From an uncultured Eubacteriales bacterium (lineage in GTDB: Bacteria; Bacillota; Clostridia; Oscillospirales; Oscillospiraceae), in the NCBI GenBank assembly GCA_900316745.1, contig ONEB01000005.1:1-64000 (forward strand): 64,000 bases of DNA, given 5' to 3'. Shown piece after piece: positions 22,558-30,703 of this stretch (positions are counted from its first letter, which is position 1; the number at the start of each line of letters is the position of its first letter). The notes beneath the pieces are model-generated. The model was not told the origin of the DNA, made no database searches, and saw only the letters and a list, made by a program, of their open reading frames with translations. A program made the position numbers and the translations under genes.

Positions 22558-25191
22558 TCAGTCCTTAATCGCGGCCTGCGCTGCGGCGAGGCGGGCGATG
22601 GGAACGCGGAACGGGCTGCAGGACACATAGTCCAGGCCGGCCTTGTGGAAGAACTCGACGGAGCTGGGATCGCCGCCGTGCTCGCCGCAGACGCCGAGGT
22701 GCAGCTCGGGACGGGTCTCGCGGCCGAGCTTGGCTGCCATCTTCACGAGCTTGCCAACGCCGATCTGGTCGATGCGGGCGAACGGATCGTTCTCATAGAT
22801 CTTCTTGTCGTAGTAGGCGCCGAGGAACTTGCCGGCGTCATCACGGCTGAAGCCGAAGGTCATCTGGGTCAGGTCGTTGGTGCCGAAGGAGAAGAACTCA
22901 GCTTCCTTGGCGATCTCGTCCGCAGTCAGAGCGGCGCGCGGGATCTCGATCATGGTGCCGACGAGGTACTTCATGTCGGAGTTCGCGGCGGCGATGATCT
23001 CATCGGCGGCCTTGACAACGACGTCCTTGACGTACTTGAGCTCCTTGACCTCGCCGACCAGCGGGATCATGATCTCGGGGACCATCGTCCACTCGGGGTG
23101 ACGGGCCTGAACAGACAGCGCAGCCTTGATGACGGCGCGGGTCTGCATCTCGGCGATCTCGGGATAGGTGACGGCCAGACGGCAGCCGCGGTGACCCATC
23201 ATGGGGTTGAACTCGTGCAGGCCAGCGATGATGGCCTTGATGTCGGCGACGGTCTTGCCCTGCGCCTCGGCGAGGGCGGCGATGTCGGCTTCCTCGGTGG
23301 GAACGAACTCGTGCAGCGGGGGATCCAGGAAACGGATGGTAACGGGGTTGCCTTCCATGGCCTCGTAGATGCCCTCGAAGTCAGCCTGCTGCATGGGCTC
23401 AAGCTTGGCAAGCGCGGCGATGCGCTCCTCGACGGTGTCGGAGCAGATCATCTGACGGAACACGGGGATACGATCCTCGTTGAAGAACATGTGCTCGGTA
23501 CGGGTCAGGCCGATGCCCTGGGCACCCAGCTCGCGCGCCTTGCGGGCGTCCTCGGGGGTGTCGGCATTGGTGCGGACCTGCAGACGGCGATACTTGTCGG
23601 CCCAGGCCATGATGCGGCCGAATTCGCCGGCGATGGAGGCGTCGACCGTGGGGATGACGCCGTCATAGATGTTGCCGGTGGAGCCGTCGATGGAGATGAA
23701 GTCGCCCTCGGAATAGGTCTTGCCGGCGAGCTCGAACTTCTTGCCCACCTCGTCCATCTTGATCTCGCCGCAGCCGGAGACGCAGCACTTGCCCATGCCG
23801 CGGGCAACGACAGCCGCGTGGCTGGTCATGCCGCCGCGCACGGTCAGGATGCCCTGCGCAGCCTTCATGCCCTCGATGTCCTCGGGGCTGGTCTCGAGAC
23901 GAACCAGAACGACCTTCTCGCCGCGGTCGTTCCACTCCTTGGCGTCCTCAGCGGTGAAGACGACCTTGCCGCAGGCAGCGCCGGGGGAGGCGCCGAGGCC
24001 CTTGCCCATCGGGGTGGCGGCCTTCAGAGCGGCAGCGTCGAACTGCGGGTGCAGGAGGGTGTCTAGGTTGCGGGGATCGATCATGGCGACAGCCTTCTTC
24101 TCGTCGATCATGCCCTCGTCAACGAGATCGCAGGCGATCTTCAGAGCGGCCTGCGCGGTGCGCTTGCCGTTGCGGCACTGGAGCATATAGAGCTTGCCGT
24201 TCTCGACGGTGAACTCCATGTCCTGCATGTCGCGATAGTGATCCTCGAGCAGGGCGCAGACCTTGATGAAGTCGGCATACGCCTCGGGGAACTTCTCTTC
24301 CATCTGGGCGATGGGCATCGGGGTGCGGACGCCGGCGACGACGTCTTCGCCCTGCGCGTTGGTGAGGAATTCGCCCATGAGCTTCTTCTCGCCGGTGGCG
24401 GGGTCGCGCGTGAAAGCGACGCCGGTGCCGGAGTTGTCGTTCAGGTTGCCGAAGACCATCGGCATAACGTTGACGGCAGTGCCCCAGGAGTAGGGGATGT
24501 CGTTGTCACGGCGATAGACGTTGGCGCGGGGGTTGTCCCAGGAGCGGAACACGGCCTCGATGGCGGCCTTGAGCTGCTCGACAGGATCGGAGGGGAAGTC
24601 AGAGCCGATCTGCTTTTTGTACTCGGCCTTGAACTGCTCGGCCAGCTCCTTGAGGTCGGCGGCGGTGAGCTCGACGTCGAACGTGACGCCCTTCTTGGCC
24701 TTCATCTCGTCGATGAGCTGCTCGAAATACTTCTTGCCGACTTCCATGACGACGTCGGAGAACATCTGGATGAAGCGGCGATAGGAGTCATAGACAAAAC
24801 GCTCGAACTTGGGATCCGGGTTGCCGGCGATCATGGCGGCGACGACGTCGTCGTTCAGACCGAGGTTCAGGATCGTATCCATCATACCGGGCATGGAGGC
24901 ACGCGCGCCGGAGCGGACGGAGACCAGCAGGGGGTTCTGGAGATCGCCGAACTTCTTGCCGTTGATCTTCTCCATCTCGGCGACATACTGCATGACCTCA
25001 GCCATGATATCGTCATTGATCTTGCGGCCGTCCTCATAATACTGAGTGCAGGCCTCGGTGGAAATGGTGAAGCCCTGGGGAACGGGCAGACCGATGTTCG
25101 TCATCTCGGCGAGGTTTGCGCCCTTTCCGCCCAGCAGCTCGCGCATGGTGGCGTTGCCTTCGGAAAACAGATAGACATACTTTTTGCTCAT
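22558..25191 (-). CDS. ppdK: Pyruvate, phosphate dikinase
   Basis: A full-length 877-residue PPDK, which interconverts pyruvate, ATP and Pi with phosphoenolpyruvate, AMP and PPi. Order of domains: ATP-grasp domain (LLGGKGANLAEM near residue 20, VRSGARASMPGMMDT near residue 91), the swivelling His domain with the phosphorylated histidine in GGMTSHAAVVARGMGKCCVSG near residue 455, and the PEP/pyruvate TIM barrel ending GVCGEHGGDPSSVEFFHKAGLDYVSCSPFRVPIARLAAAQA. In anaerobes it serves glycolysis or PEP formation. Together with the two PFORs it places the pyruvate node under heavy control in this region. AGGAAAG precedes the start. Monocistronic. Confidence 0.97.
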   Translation of the reverse strand: MSKKYVYLFSEGNATMRELLGGKGANLAEMTNIGLPVPQGFTISTEACTQYYEDGRKINDDIMAEVMQYVAEMEKINGKKFGDLQNPLLVSVRSGARASMPGMMDTILNLGLNDDVVAAMIAGNPDPKFERFVYDSYRRFIQMFSDVVMEVGKKYFEQLIDEMKAKKGVTFDVELTAADLKELAEQFKAEYKKQIGSDFPSDPVEQLKAAIEAVFRSWDNPRANVYRRDNDIPYSWGTAVNVMPMVFGNLNDNSGTGVAFTRDPATGEKKLMGEFLTNAQGEDVVAGVRTPMPIAQMEEKFPEAYADFIKVCALLEDHYRDMQDMEFTVENGKLYMLQCRNGKRTAQAALKIACDLVDEGMIDEKKAVAMIDPRNLDTLLHPQFDAAALKAATPMGKGLGASPGAACGKVVFTAEDAKEWNDRGEKVVLVRLETSPEDIEGMKAAQGILTVRGGMTSHAAVVARGMGKCCVSGCGEIKMDEVGKKFELAGKTYSEGDFISIDGSTGNIYDGVIPTVDASIAGEFGRIMAWADKYRRLQVRTNADTPEDARKARELGAQGIGLTRTEHMFFNEDRIPVFRQMICSDTVEERIAALAKLEPMQQADFEGIYEAMEGNPVTIRFLDPPLHEFVPTEEADIAALAEAQGKTVADIKAIIAGLHEFNPMMGHRGCRLAVTYPEIAEMQTRAVIKAALSVQARHPEWTMVPEIMIPLVGEVKELKYVKDVVVKAADEIIAAANSDMKYLVGTMIEIPRAALTADEIAKEAEFFSFGTNDLTQMTFGFSRDDAGKFLGAYYDKKIYENDPFARIDQIGVGKLVKMAAKLGRETRPELHLGVCGEHGGDPSSVEFFHKAGLDYVSCSPFRVPIARLAAAQAAIKD

Positions 25192-25350
25192 GCTTTTCTT
25201 TCCTTTCGTACTGTTAAAAATTGTAACATTCCAAGCCTTTTATAGATTACCAAATATGAAGAGCAGAATCAATGCAAATAAATCACAAAAACCTACAGAT
25301 TCAGTTCATTTTTTTCGTCGTTGAGTATGACGGCGTGCAAAAGAATGCAG

Positions 25351-25384
25351 AAAACGGCACTCTGCATGATGCGCAGAGTGCCGT
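25351..25384 (-). terminator. Terminator of plsY
   Basis: A perfect 12-bp stem, ACGGCACTCTGC with GCAGAGTGCCGT, then TTTTC on the minus strand. Confidence 0.85.
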
Positions 25385-25397
25385 AAAACCATCACTG

Positions 25398-26024
25398 TTA
25401 TTTTTCGGAATTGCCGAGCGTAAATTTCTTTTCCTCGCCGCGGAGGATGCGCCCGATGTTCGCGCGATGCTGAAAGATGCAGGCGACGGCGATATACAGG
25501 CACACGAAAAACGGCAGCGTCCAGCCGGGGTTGAAAAGAACGTACAGCGTCGGATAGCACACCGCCGCCACAATGGAGCAGACGCTCACGCGCCGCCAGA
25601 GCAGGAACGTGACGACGAACACGCCCAGGAGCACCAGAAAGACGCGCCAGTCCAGAAGCAGGATCACGCACGCCGCGACCGAGACGCCCTTGCCGCCCTT
25701 GAAGCGGTAGTAGATCGGCCAGCAGTGTCCGGTAAAGCACGCGGCGCTGGCAATGGCGACGCCGTTGATGGCGCTGATGCCGGCAAGCGGGCCGAGCAGA
25801 TACCCCACCAGCCCTGAGAGCGCCGCCTTCAGCATGTCTCCGCCAAGCGTCATGAGGCCCGCCAGAAGCCCGTGCGAGCGGGCGGCGTTCGTCGCGCCGG
25901 CGTTGCCGCTGCCCTCGGTGCGGATATCGCGGTGATACCACTCCCAGATGAGCACAATGGCCGAGCTGATCGAGCCGAGAAAATATCCCGCGAGCACGAT
26001 CAGAGCGATCCAGACATAGGTCAT
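25398..26024 (-). CDS. plsY: Glycerol-3-phosphate acyltransferase PlsY
   Basis: A 208-residue membrane enzyme with about five helices that transfers the acyl group of acyl-phosphate to glycerol-3-phosphate, the first step of phospholipid synthesis. Three PlsY motifs are intact: RTEGSGNAGATNAAR near residue 36, GHCWPIYYRFKGGKGV near residue 98, and the C-terminal HRANIGRILRGEE. The start at 26024 has GGGAGGG just upstream and lies downstream of a near-consensus promoter, which rules out the longer frame. A second, divergent PlsY is encoded at 30704-31345; this copy is the canonical one. Confidence 0.95.
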   Translation of the reverse strand: MTYVWIALIVLAGYFLGSISSAIVLIWEWYHRDIRTEGSGNAGATNAARSHGLLAGLMTLGGDMLKAALSGLVGYLLGPLAGISAINGVAIASAACFTGHCWPIYYRFKGGKGVSVAACVILLLDWRVFLVLLGVFVVTFLLWRRVSVCSIVAAVCYPTLYVLFNPGWTLPFFVCLYIAVACIFQHRANIGRILRGEEKKFTLGNSEK

Positions 26025-26069
26025 AGCAATCCCTCCCGTCAGAGGTTGAAAATACTTCAAGATATTGTA

Positions 26070-26098
26070 ATAATAGCGAACCAATCTCCGCTTGTCAA
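26070..26098 (-). promoter_or_regulatory. Promoter of plsY
   Basis: On the minus strand a perfect TTGACA (26093-26098), 17 bases, TATTAT (26070-26075). Confidence 0.8.
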
Positions 26099-26133
26099 CA
26101 GGCAGGCTGTAAGATCCGGACAAAAACGAAGGC

Positions 26134-26162
26134 TTGTGTCCCGTGTGCCGGTGTGATAAAAT
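26134..26162 (+). promoter_or_regulatory. Promoter of the DUF1294 gene
   Basis: TTGTGT (26134-26139), 17 bases, TAAAAT (26157-26162). Confidence 0.65.
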
Positions 26163-26185
26163 CACGGCGGAAAGGATGTGGGATC

Positions 26186-26461
26186 ATGCCGCGGGTACAG
26201 ATCTTGCTGTGGTATCTGCTCGCCGTAAACGTTCTGGAGTTCTTGCTGATGGGCGCGGACAAGCGCCGCGCGAAAAAGAGCGCATGGCGCATTCCCGAGC
26301 GGACGCTGCTGCTGACGGCGCTCATCGGCGGGAGTCTCGGCGGCGTGCTGGGCATGGCGGTGTTTCGCCACAAGACGCGCCGCTGGTATTTTGCGCTGGG
26401 TCTGCCGCTGATGCTCTTTGCGCACTGCGGCCTGGCGCTGCTGCTGCGGGCATATTTCTGA
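26186..26461 (+). CDS. DUF1294 small membrane protein
   Basis: A 91-residue protein with two or three hydrophobic segments. The DUF1294 signature is present: MGADKRRAKKSAWRIPERTLLLTALIGGSLGGVLGMAVFRHKTRRWYF. Function is unknown. The ATG at 26186 has GAAAGGATG upstream and lies past the promoter -10 box. Monocistronic, with a shared terminator at its end. Confidence 0.88.
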   Translation: MPRVQILLWYLLAVNVLEFLLMGADKRRAKKSAWRIPERTLLLTALIGGSLGGVLGMAVFRHKTRRWYFALGLPLMLFAHCGLALLLRAYF

Positions 26462-26480
26462 TTCGCACTCCCGCATAGAC

Positions 26481-26513
26481 AATCCCCCGCCGCGTTTTTT
26501 GCGGCAGGGGATT
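26481..26513. terminator. Terminator between converging genes
   Basis: The stem AATCCCC(C)GCCGC / GCGGC(A)GGGGATT carries a T-rich loop and no long T tail. It lies between the ends of the DUF1294 and cysteine-peptidase-like genes. Confidence 0.65.
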
Positions 26514-26522
26514 ATGGTTTTA

Positions 26523-27401
26523 TCAGCCGTTCATAGTGTATACCAGAGACGTGATTTTCATCTGCTCAGAGGCGACCAGCGCTTTCAGGCTCGTCGTGAG
26601 CGTCTCAGACGCGGTCTGAGGCGCATCTGTGTTCGCAGCGCACTCTGCCGCAGGCCAATAGGCGGCGGCCTTGCTCACCGTGTTCGTCTGCGCGGGCCCG
26701 ACAAGCTCGTTCACTTCCTGGATGAGCTGCTCGGTCTCTGCTTCTTTCTGCTTCTCGAGGGCTTCGGCCTTCACTTTCTCCAGCGGGATCTCGTCCATGT
26801 CAGTTTCCACATTGCAGGATGTGACAGACCAGTAGGCCGAGGCGTTGGCAAGGACGGTGGCCTGACTGTGGCCGTAGCACTCACCCAGCCAGGAATCGGC
26901 AAGCGGAATGCGCTTTCCTGCCACATAGGGCGCGGGATCGGCACAATAAAACGTATCGCCCTCATAGTCCGTGAGGAACACGGCGTGCGGGCAGCCGATG
27001 CAATAGAACACGATGCCCTCGGGGTGCTCGTCCACCAGCGCCTTCAGGTCGTCAGACGAGATGCCGCTCAGAGGCGTATGCCCGACGGAGATCTCGGCGT
27101 AATTCGTCCGGAACGTCCAGGTGTACAGAAGGCCGGCGCCGGAGAGCCAGGCAAAGCTCCCGACAGCACCCTCCGAAACCTCGTTCCAATGGCTGCTTCC
27201 GTTCATGTAGAGCGTCGAGCGCACCAGCATCGTCGAGGACGCGAGCGTGCACACGCCGCCGCGGGACTGGGCGATGTACAGCTCCTGCGGAAAATGCTCC
27301 ACAGCCCGCGCAGGCGCCGCAATGGCGGTCAGCAGGCCGATGCAGAGAACCGCAGTGAGTAAAATGCATATAATTCGTTTCGGTTTTTGTACTACTTGCA
27401 T
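26523..27401 (-). CDS. Secreted C39-like cysteine peptidase homologue
   Basis: A 292-residue exported protein. A signal peptide (basic MQVVQKPKR, hydrophobic core, probable cleavage after APARA near residue 33) is followed by a domain resembling papain-fold C39-like peptidases. A nucleophile-type Cys lies in RGGVCTLASSTMLVRS near residue 51, a His in CIGCPHAVFLTDYEG near residue 139, and an Asp/Asn-type position in YCADPAPY. The last ~90 residues are a charged, probably helical tail (EKVKAEALEKQKEAETEQLIQEV) with no recognised domain. The triad is inferred by pattern, and proteolytic activity is not certain. AGGAG precedes the start. It has its own promoter. Confidence 0.7.
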   Translation of the reverse strand: MQVVQKPKRIICILLTAVLCIGLLTAIAAPARAVEHFPQELYIAQSRGGVCTLASSTMLVRSTLYMNGSSHWNEVSEGAVGSFAWLSGAGLLYTWTFRTNYAEISVGHTPLSGISSDDLKALVDEHPEGIVFYCIGCPHAVFLTDYEGDTFYCADPAPYVAGKRIPLADSWLGECYGHSQATVLANASAYWSVTSCNVETDMDEIPLEKVKAEALEKQKEAETEQLIQEVNELVGPAQTNTVSKAAAYWPAAECAANTDAPQTASETLTTSLKALVASEQMKITSLVYTMNG

Positions 27402-27427
27402 AGATACTCCTTTCTGAAAACTTTGCC

Positions 27428-27456
27428 ATTATAGCAGACACCCTGTCTGTGCGCAA
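27428..27456 (-). promoter_or_regulatory. Promoter of the peptidase-like gene
   Basis: On the minus strand TTGCGC (27451-27456), 17 bases, a perfect TATAAT (27428-27433). Confidence 0.75.
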
Positions 27457-27578
27457 CCGTCAAATTAAACAAAACGGTTACATTTCAAGGTGTTTTCCCG
27501 TGCAGGGCACCCGTTTTGACGGCTAAATGATAGCCTGTCTTCCTAAAATCAGGTAAAAAAGGAGCGCGCACGCGCAAG

Positions 27579-27593
27579 CGTGATATTATCACG
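27579..27593. promoter_or_regulatory. Palindromic operator candidate before trx operon
   Basis: CGTGATA-T-TATCACG, a perfect 7+1+7 palindrome, lies about 20 bases upstream of a TATACT -10 box (27614-27619) for which no good -35 is seen. That position suits an activator that replaces the -35, such as a Crp/Fnr protein. The GTGAT/ATCAC half sites are of that general type, though the spacing is one base shorter than the Fnr consensus. Confidence 0.5.
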
Positions 27594-27652
27594 GAAAAAG
27601 TCTGCAGGATGGGTATACTGGGATCATGATAACAAAAAAGGAGTATGAAACT

Positions 27653-27970
27653 ATGTCTGAAATTACGATCACGAAAGAAAACTTTGAAGCGGAAGTTCTG
27701 CGCTCCGACAAGCCCGTGCTGGTCGATTTTTGGGCGACGTGGTGCGGCCCCTGCCGCATGATCGCGCCCGTGCTCTCTGAGATCGCCCGGGAGCGCAGCG
27801 ACGTGAAGGTCGGCAAGATCAACGTGGACGAGCAGCCGGATCTGGCAAACGAGTTTCGCATCGCAAGCATCCCCACCCTGCTGCTGTTCCGCGGCGGTCA
27901 GGTCGTGAACCAGATGGTCGGCGTGCGCCCCAAGGCCACGATCGAGGCGATGCTGGGAGGAAACGGCTGA
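27653..27970 (+). CDS. trx: Thioredoxin
   Basis: A 105-residue classical thioredoxin with the active site [14 protein letters not shown] near residue 28 and the cis-proline loop [13 protein letters not shown]. It reduces protein disulfides in the cytoplasm. The start at 27653 has AAGGAG 9 bases upstream. It is the first gene of a tight operon: its TGA overlaps the ATG of the rhodanese gene, and the CoA-disulfide reductase follows directly. No thioredoxin reductase is adjacent; the flavoprotein downstream belongs to a different family. Confidence 0.96.
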   Translation: MSEITITKENFEAEVLRSDKPVLVDFWATWCGPCRMIAPVLSEIARERSDVKVGKINVDEQPDLANEFRIASIPTLLLFRGGQVVNQMVGVRPKATIEAMLGGNG

Positions 27971-28278
27971 TGCTTCCTTTCACAGCTGACATCAACAAGG
28001 GCGTCGAGGAATGCCTCGCCACACCCGGCGCGATCCTGCTGGACGTGCGCACACCGGAGGAACATGCCGCAGGACACATCCCCGGCAGCATCAGCATCCC
28101 GCTCGCGGCGCTGCCCGCCCGCTGCAGCGAGCTCGGAGACCTTGACACCCCGATCTATGTCCACTGTCTCTCCGGCGGGCGCAGCGGACAGGCCGTGCGC
28201 TTTCTCAAGGGCGCAGGCTACACGAACGTGAAAAACATCGGCGGCATCAACGCCTGGACCGGAAAGGTGGAGAAATAA
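27970..28278 (+). CDS. Single-domain rhodanese
   Basis: A 102-residue rhodanese (sulfurtransferase). LLDVRTPEEHAAGHIPGSISIPL near residue 23 and the active-site loop VHCLSGGRSGQA, with catalytic Cys near residue 66, are complete. It would move sulfane sulfur between thiols. The start codon overlaps the thioredoxin stop by one base (TGATG), and the following flavoprotein ATG comes directly after its TAA, so the three are translationally coupled. Confidence 0.95.
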   Translation: MLPFTADINKGVEECLATPGAILLDVRTPEEHAAGHIPGSISIPLAALPARCSELGDLDTPIYVHCLSGGRSGQAVRFLKGAGYTNVKNIGGINAWTGKVEK

Positions 28279-29970
28279 ATGAAAGTCGTCATCGTGGGCG
28301 GCGTTGCCGGCGGCGCGACCGCTGCGGCGCGCATCCGCAGGCTGGACGAGCAGGCTGAGATCACAGTCTTTGAGCGCTCGGGCTATGTCTCCTATGCAAA
28401 CTGCGGACTGCCGTATTTCATCGGCGATGTGATCACAGATCCGGAGGAGCTGACGCTTCAGACGCCGGAATCGTTCTATGAGCGTTTCCGCGTGCAGATG
28501 AAAGTGCGCCACGAGGTGACGGCGATCCTCCCGGAGAAAAAAAGCGTGCGCGTCAAAAGCCTCGAGACCGGCGAGGAATTTGAGGAGTCTTATGACAAGC
28601 TCCTGCTCTCCCCCGGCGCGCGCCCGACACAGCCGCGCCTGCAGGGCACGGACTTAGACCGCGTGTTCACCCTCCGCACCGTGGAGGATACGATGCGGAT
28701 CAAAGATTATGTAAACCAGAAAAAGCCCCGCTCCGCGGTGCTGGCGGGCGGCGGCTTCATCAGTCTGGAGCTGGCGGAAAATCTGCGGCACCTGGGGCTG
28801 GACGTGACGATCGTGCAGCGCCCGATGCAGCTGATGAACCCCTTTGACGCCGACATGGCGGCGTTCATCCACGCTGAAATGCGAAAGGGCGGCGTGCATC
28901 TCGCGCTGGGACAGACCGTCGATGGATTCGTCGAAGCGGACGGCGGCGTGGATGTGCTGCTCAGGGACGCCCCTCCCCTGCACGCCGACATGGTGGTGCT
29001 CGCCATCGGCGTGACGCCCGACACGGCGCTGGCAAAGGACGCGGGGCTGGAGCTCGGACTCAAGGGCGCGATCCTCGTCAACGACCGCATGGAGACCTCC
29101 GTGCCGGACATTTACGCCGTGGGCGACGCGGTGCAGGTGCGCCATCTCGTCACCGGCGCGGACAGCGTCATCTCCCTTGCCGGCCCTGCGAACAAGCAGG
29201 GGCGCATCGCGGCCGACAACATCTGCGGGCGCGACAGCCGGTACCCCGGCTCGCTCGGCAGCAGCGTCATCAAGCTCTTCGATCTCACGGCGGCGAGCAC
29301 CGGCGTGAATGAGACGAACGCCAAAAAGGCGGGGCTGGACGCGGACAAGCTCTTCCTCTCCCCGATGAACCACGCGGGCTACTACCCCGGCGGCGAGACG
29401 ATGACGATGAAGATCGTCTTTGAAAAAGAGACGTGGCGGCTGCTCGGCGCGCAGATCGTGGGCGGCGCGGGCGTCGATAAGCGCATCGACGTGCTCGCGA
29501 CGGCGATCCAGAACCGCATGGACGTGCGCGACCTGCAAACGCTCCAGCTGGCCTACGCCCCGCCCTACGGCTCTGCCAAGGACGCCGTGAACATGGCGGG
29601 CTATATGGCGGAGAATCTCTCCGACGGCATCGTGAAGCAGTTTCACTGGCACGATGTGGACAATCTTCCCCGCGACGGCAGCGTGGTGATCCTCGATGTG
29701 CGGACGCCGGGTGAATTCCGGCGCGGGCACTTCGACGGCGCCGTGAACATTCCCGTGGACGAGCTGCGTGAGCGGATGGATGAAATTGAGCGCGGTAAGC
29801 CGCTTTATGTAAACTGCCAGAGCGCCCTGCGCAGCTATATTGCCTGCCGCATTCTCTCGCAGAACGGCTTTGACTGTTATAATCTCGCCGGCGGGTACCG
29901 TCTGTACGACGTCGTCATGCGCGACGCCGAGGCCAAGAAAACCGCCCTCCCCTGTGGCCTTGAGCCGTGA
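28279..29970 (+). CDS. CoA-disulfide reductase with C-terminal rhodanese domain
   Basis: A 563-residue FAD/NAD(P)H-dependent disulfide reductase of the CoADR-RHD class. FAD loop VIVGGVAGGATAAARIRR at the start, redox Cys in SYANCGLPYFIGD near residue 43, NAD(P)H loop VLAGGGFISLELAENL near residue 155, FAD motif VPDIYAVGDAV near residue 274, and a rhodanese domain at ~460-550 (ILDVRTPGEFRRGHFDGAVNIP) with active-site Cys in VNCQSALRSY. Characterised members reduce CoA disulfide, CoA persulfide or polysulfide. It forms one operon with thioredoxin and a separate rhodanese, which suggests a sulfane-sulfur or disulfide-stress role. Confidence 0.93.
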   Translation: MKVVIVGGVAGGATAAARIRRLDEQAEITVFERSGYVSYANCGLPYFIGDVITDPEELTLQTPESFYERFRVQMKVRHEVTAILPEKKSVRVKSLETGEEFEESYDKLLLSPGARPTQPRLQGTDLDRVFTLRTVEDTMRIKDYVNQKKPRSAVLAGGGFISLELAENLRHLGLDVTIVQRPMQLMNPFDADMAAFIHAEMRKGGVHLALGQTVDGFVEADGGVDVLLRDAPPLHADMVVLAIGVTPDTALAKDAGLELGLKGAILVNDRMETSVPDIYAVGDAVQVRHLVTGADSVISLAGPANKQGRIAADNICGRDSRYPGSLGSSVIKLFDLTAASTGVNETNAKKAGLDADKLFLSPMNHAGYYPGGETMTMKIVFEKETWRLLGAQIVGGAGVDKRIDVLATAIQNRMDVRDLQTLQLAYAPPYGSAKDAVNMAGYMAENLSDGIVKQFHWHDVDNLPRDGSVVILDVRTPGEFRRGHFDGAVNIPVDELRERMDEIERGKPLYVNCQSALRSYIACRILSQNGFDCYNLAGGYRLYDVVMRDAEAKKTALPCGLEP

Positions 29971-29980
29971 CCGGACGCAG

Positions 29981-30011
29981 AAAATGCCCCATCGGGTTTT
30001 CCCGATGGGGC
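29981..30011 (-). terminator. Terminator of the plsY2-crp operon
   Basis: A perfect 11-bp stem, GCCCCATCGGG with CCCGATGGGGC, around TTTT. The T run is on the minus-strand side, so it serves mainly the Crp/Fnr gene but may also stop the converging CoADR operon. Confidence 0.8.
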
Positions 30012-30028
30012 TTGCTGTATCTTCGGTT

Positions 30029-30688
30029 TTATCCCTCCGCGAGGGCGGCGAGGCGTTTTTCGTCCGTGATCTCGATGCTGCCGCGGGAGACTTTCACCAT
30101 GCCCTCGGACTGGAAGCTGCGGAGCATGCGCGTGACGACCTCGCGGGCGGTGCCGAGGTGGCGGGCGATCTGCTCATGCGTGGTGGTGAGCTTCAAACTC
30201 TCCTCCAGCGTCGATTCTTCGATCAGGAATGCGGCGATGCGCTTATCCAGCCGCTTCCAGAGGATCTGCTCGATGAGCCACATGACGTCCGAGAGGCGCT
30301 GCTGCATGATCTCGTTCGTATAATTTGCCAGCGGCGCGGACTCGCGCATGATGCGCTGGAACAGCTCCGGCGGGATGATCCAGACGCGGCAGTCGCGCTC
30401 GGCCTCGATGCTGATGTCGAACTGGATGGAGTTTAAGATGCACGAGGCGGAGAGCAGGCAGATATCGCGCTCGAAGAGCCGGTAGACGCTCACCTCGCGC
30501 CCGTCCTCCGACGTGATAAAGGCGCGCAGCTGCCCCGACTCCACGACGATGAAGCCCGTGCAGCCAGTGGTGCCGTCATAAATGACGGTGCCTTTTTTGA
30601 ATTCCCGCGTCGCCACGCAGCGCAGGATCTCCTGCTGCTGGGGCTGCGTGAGCTGATTCCACACGGGGAAGCATTCCGTAAATTCCAT
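30029..30688 (-). CDS. Crp/Fnr-family transcription regulator
   Basis: A 219-residue regulator with an N-terminal cyclic-nucleotide-binding-like beta roll (EFKKGTVIYDGTTGCTGFIVVESGQLRAFI near residues 29-58) and a C-terminal winged helix (LTTTHEQIARHLGTAREVVTRMLRSFQSEGMV near residue 167). Cysteines are scattered (residues ~6, 24, 42, 75, 82, 98) with no clear Fnr-type cluster motif, so oxygen sensing by an Fe-S centre cannot be claimed. It follows the second PlsY gene by 15 bases and converges on the thioredoxin-CoADR operon, whose promoter has a palindrome of matching type. Confidence 0.92.
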   Translation of the reverse strand: MEFTECFPVWNQLTQPQQQEILRCVATREFKKGTVIYDGTTGCTGFIVVESGQLRAFITSEDGREVSVYRLFERDICLLSASCILNSIQFDISIEAERDCRVWIIPPELFQRIMRESAPLANYTNEIMQQRLSDVMWLIEQILWKRLDKRIAAFLIEESTLEESLKLTTTHEQIARHLGTAREVVTRMLRSFQSEGMVKVSRGSIEITDEKRLAALAEG

Positions 30689-30703
30689 AGTTGCCCCTCC
30701 GGG

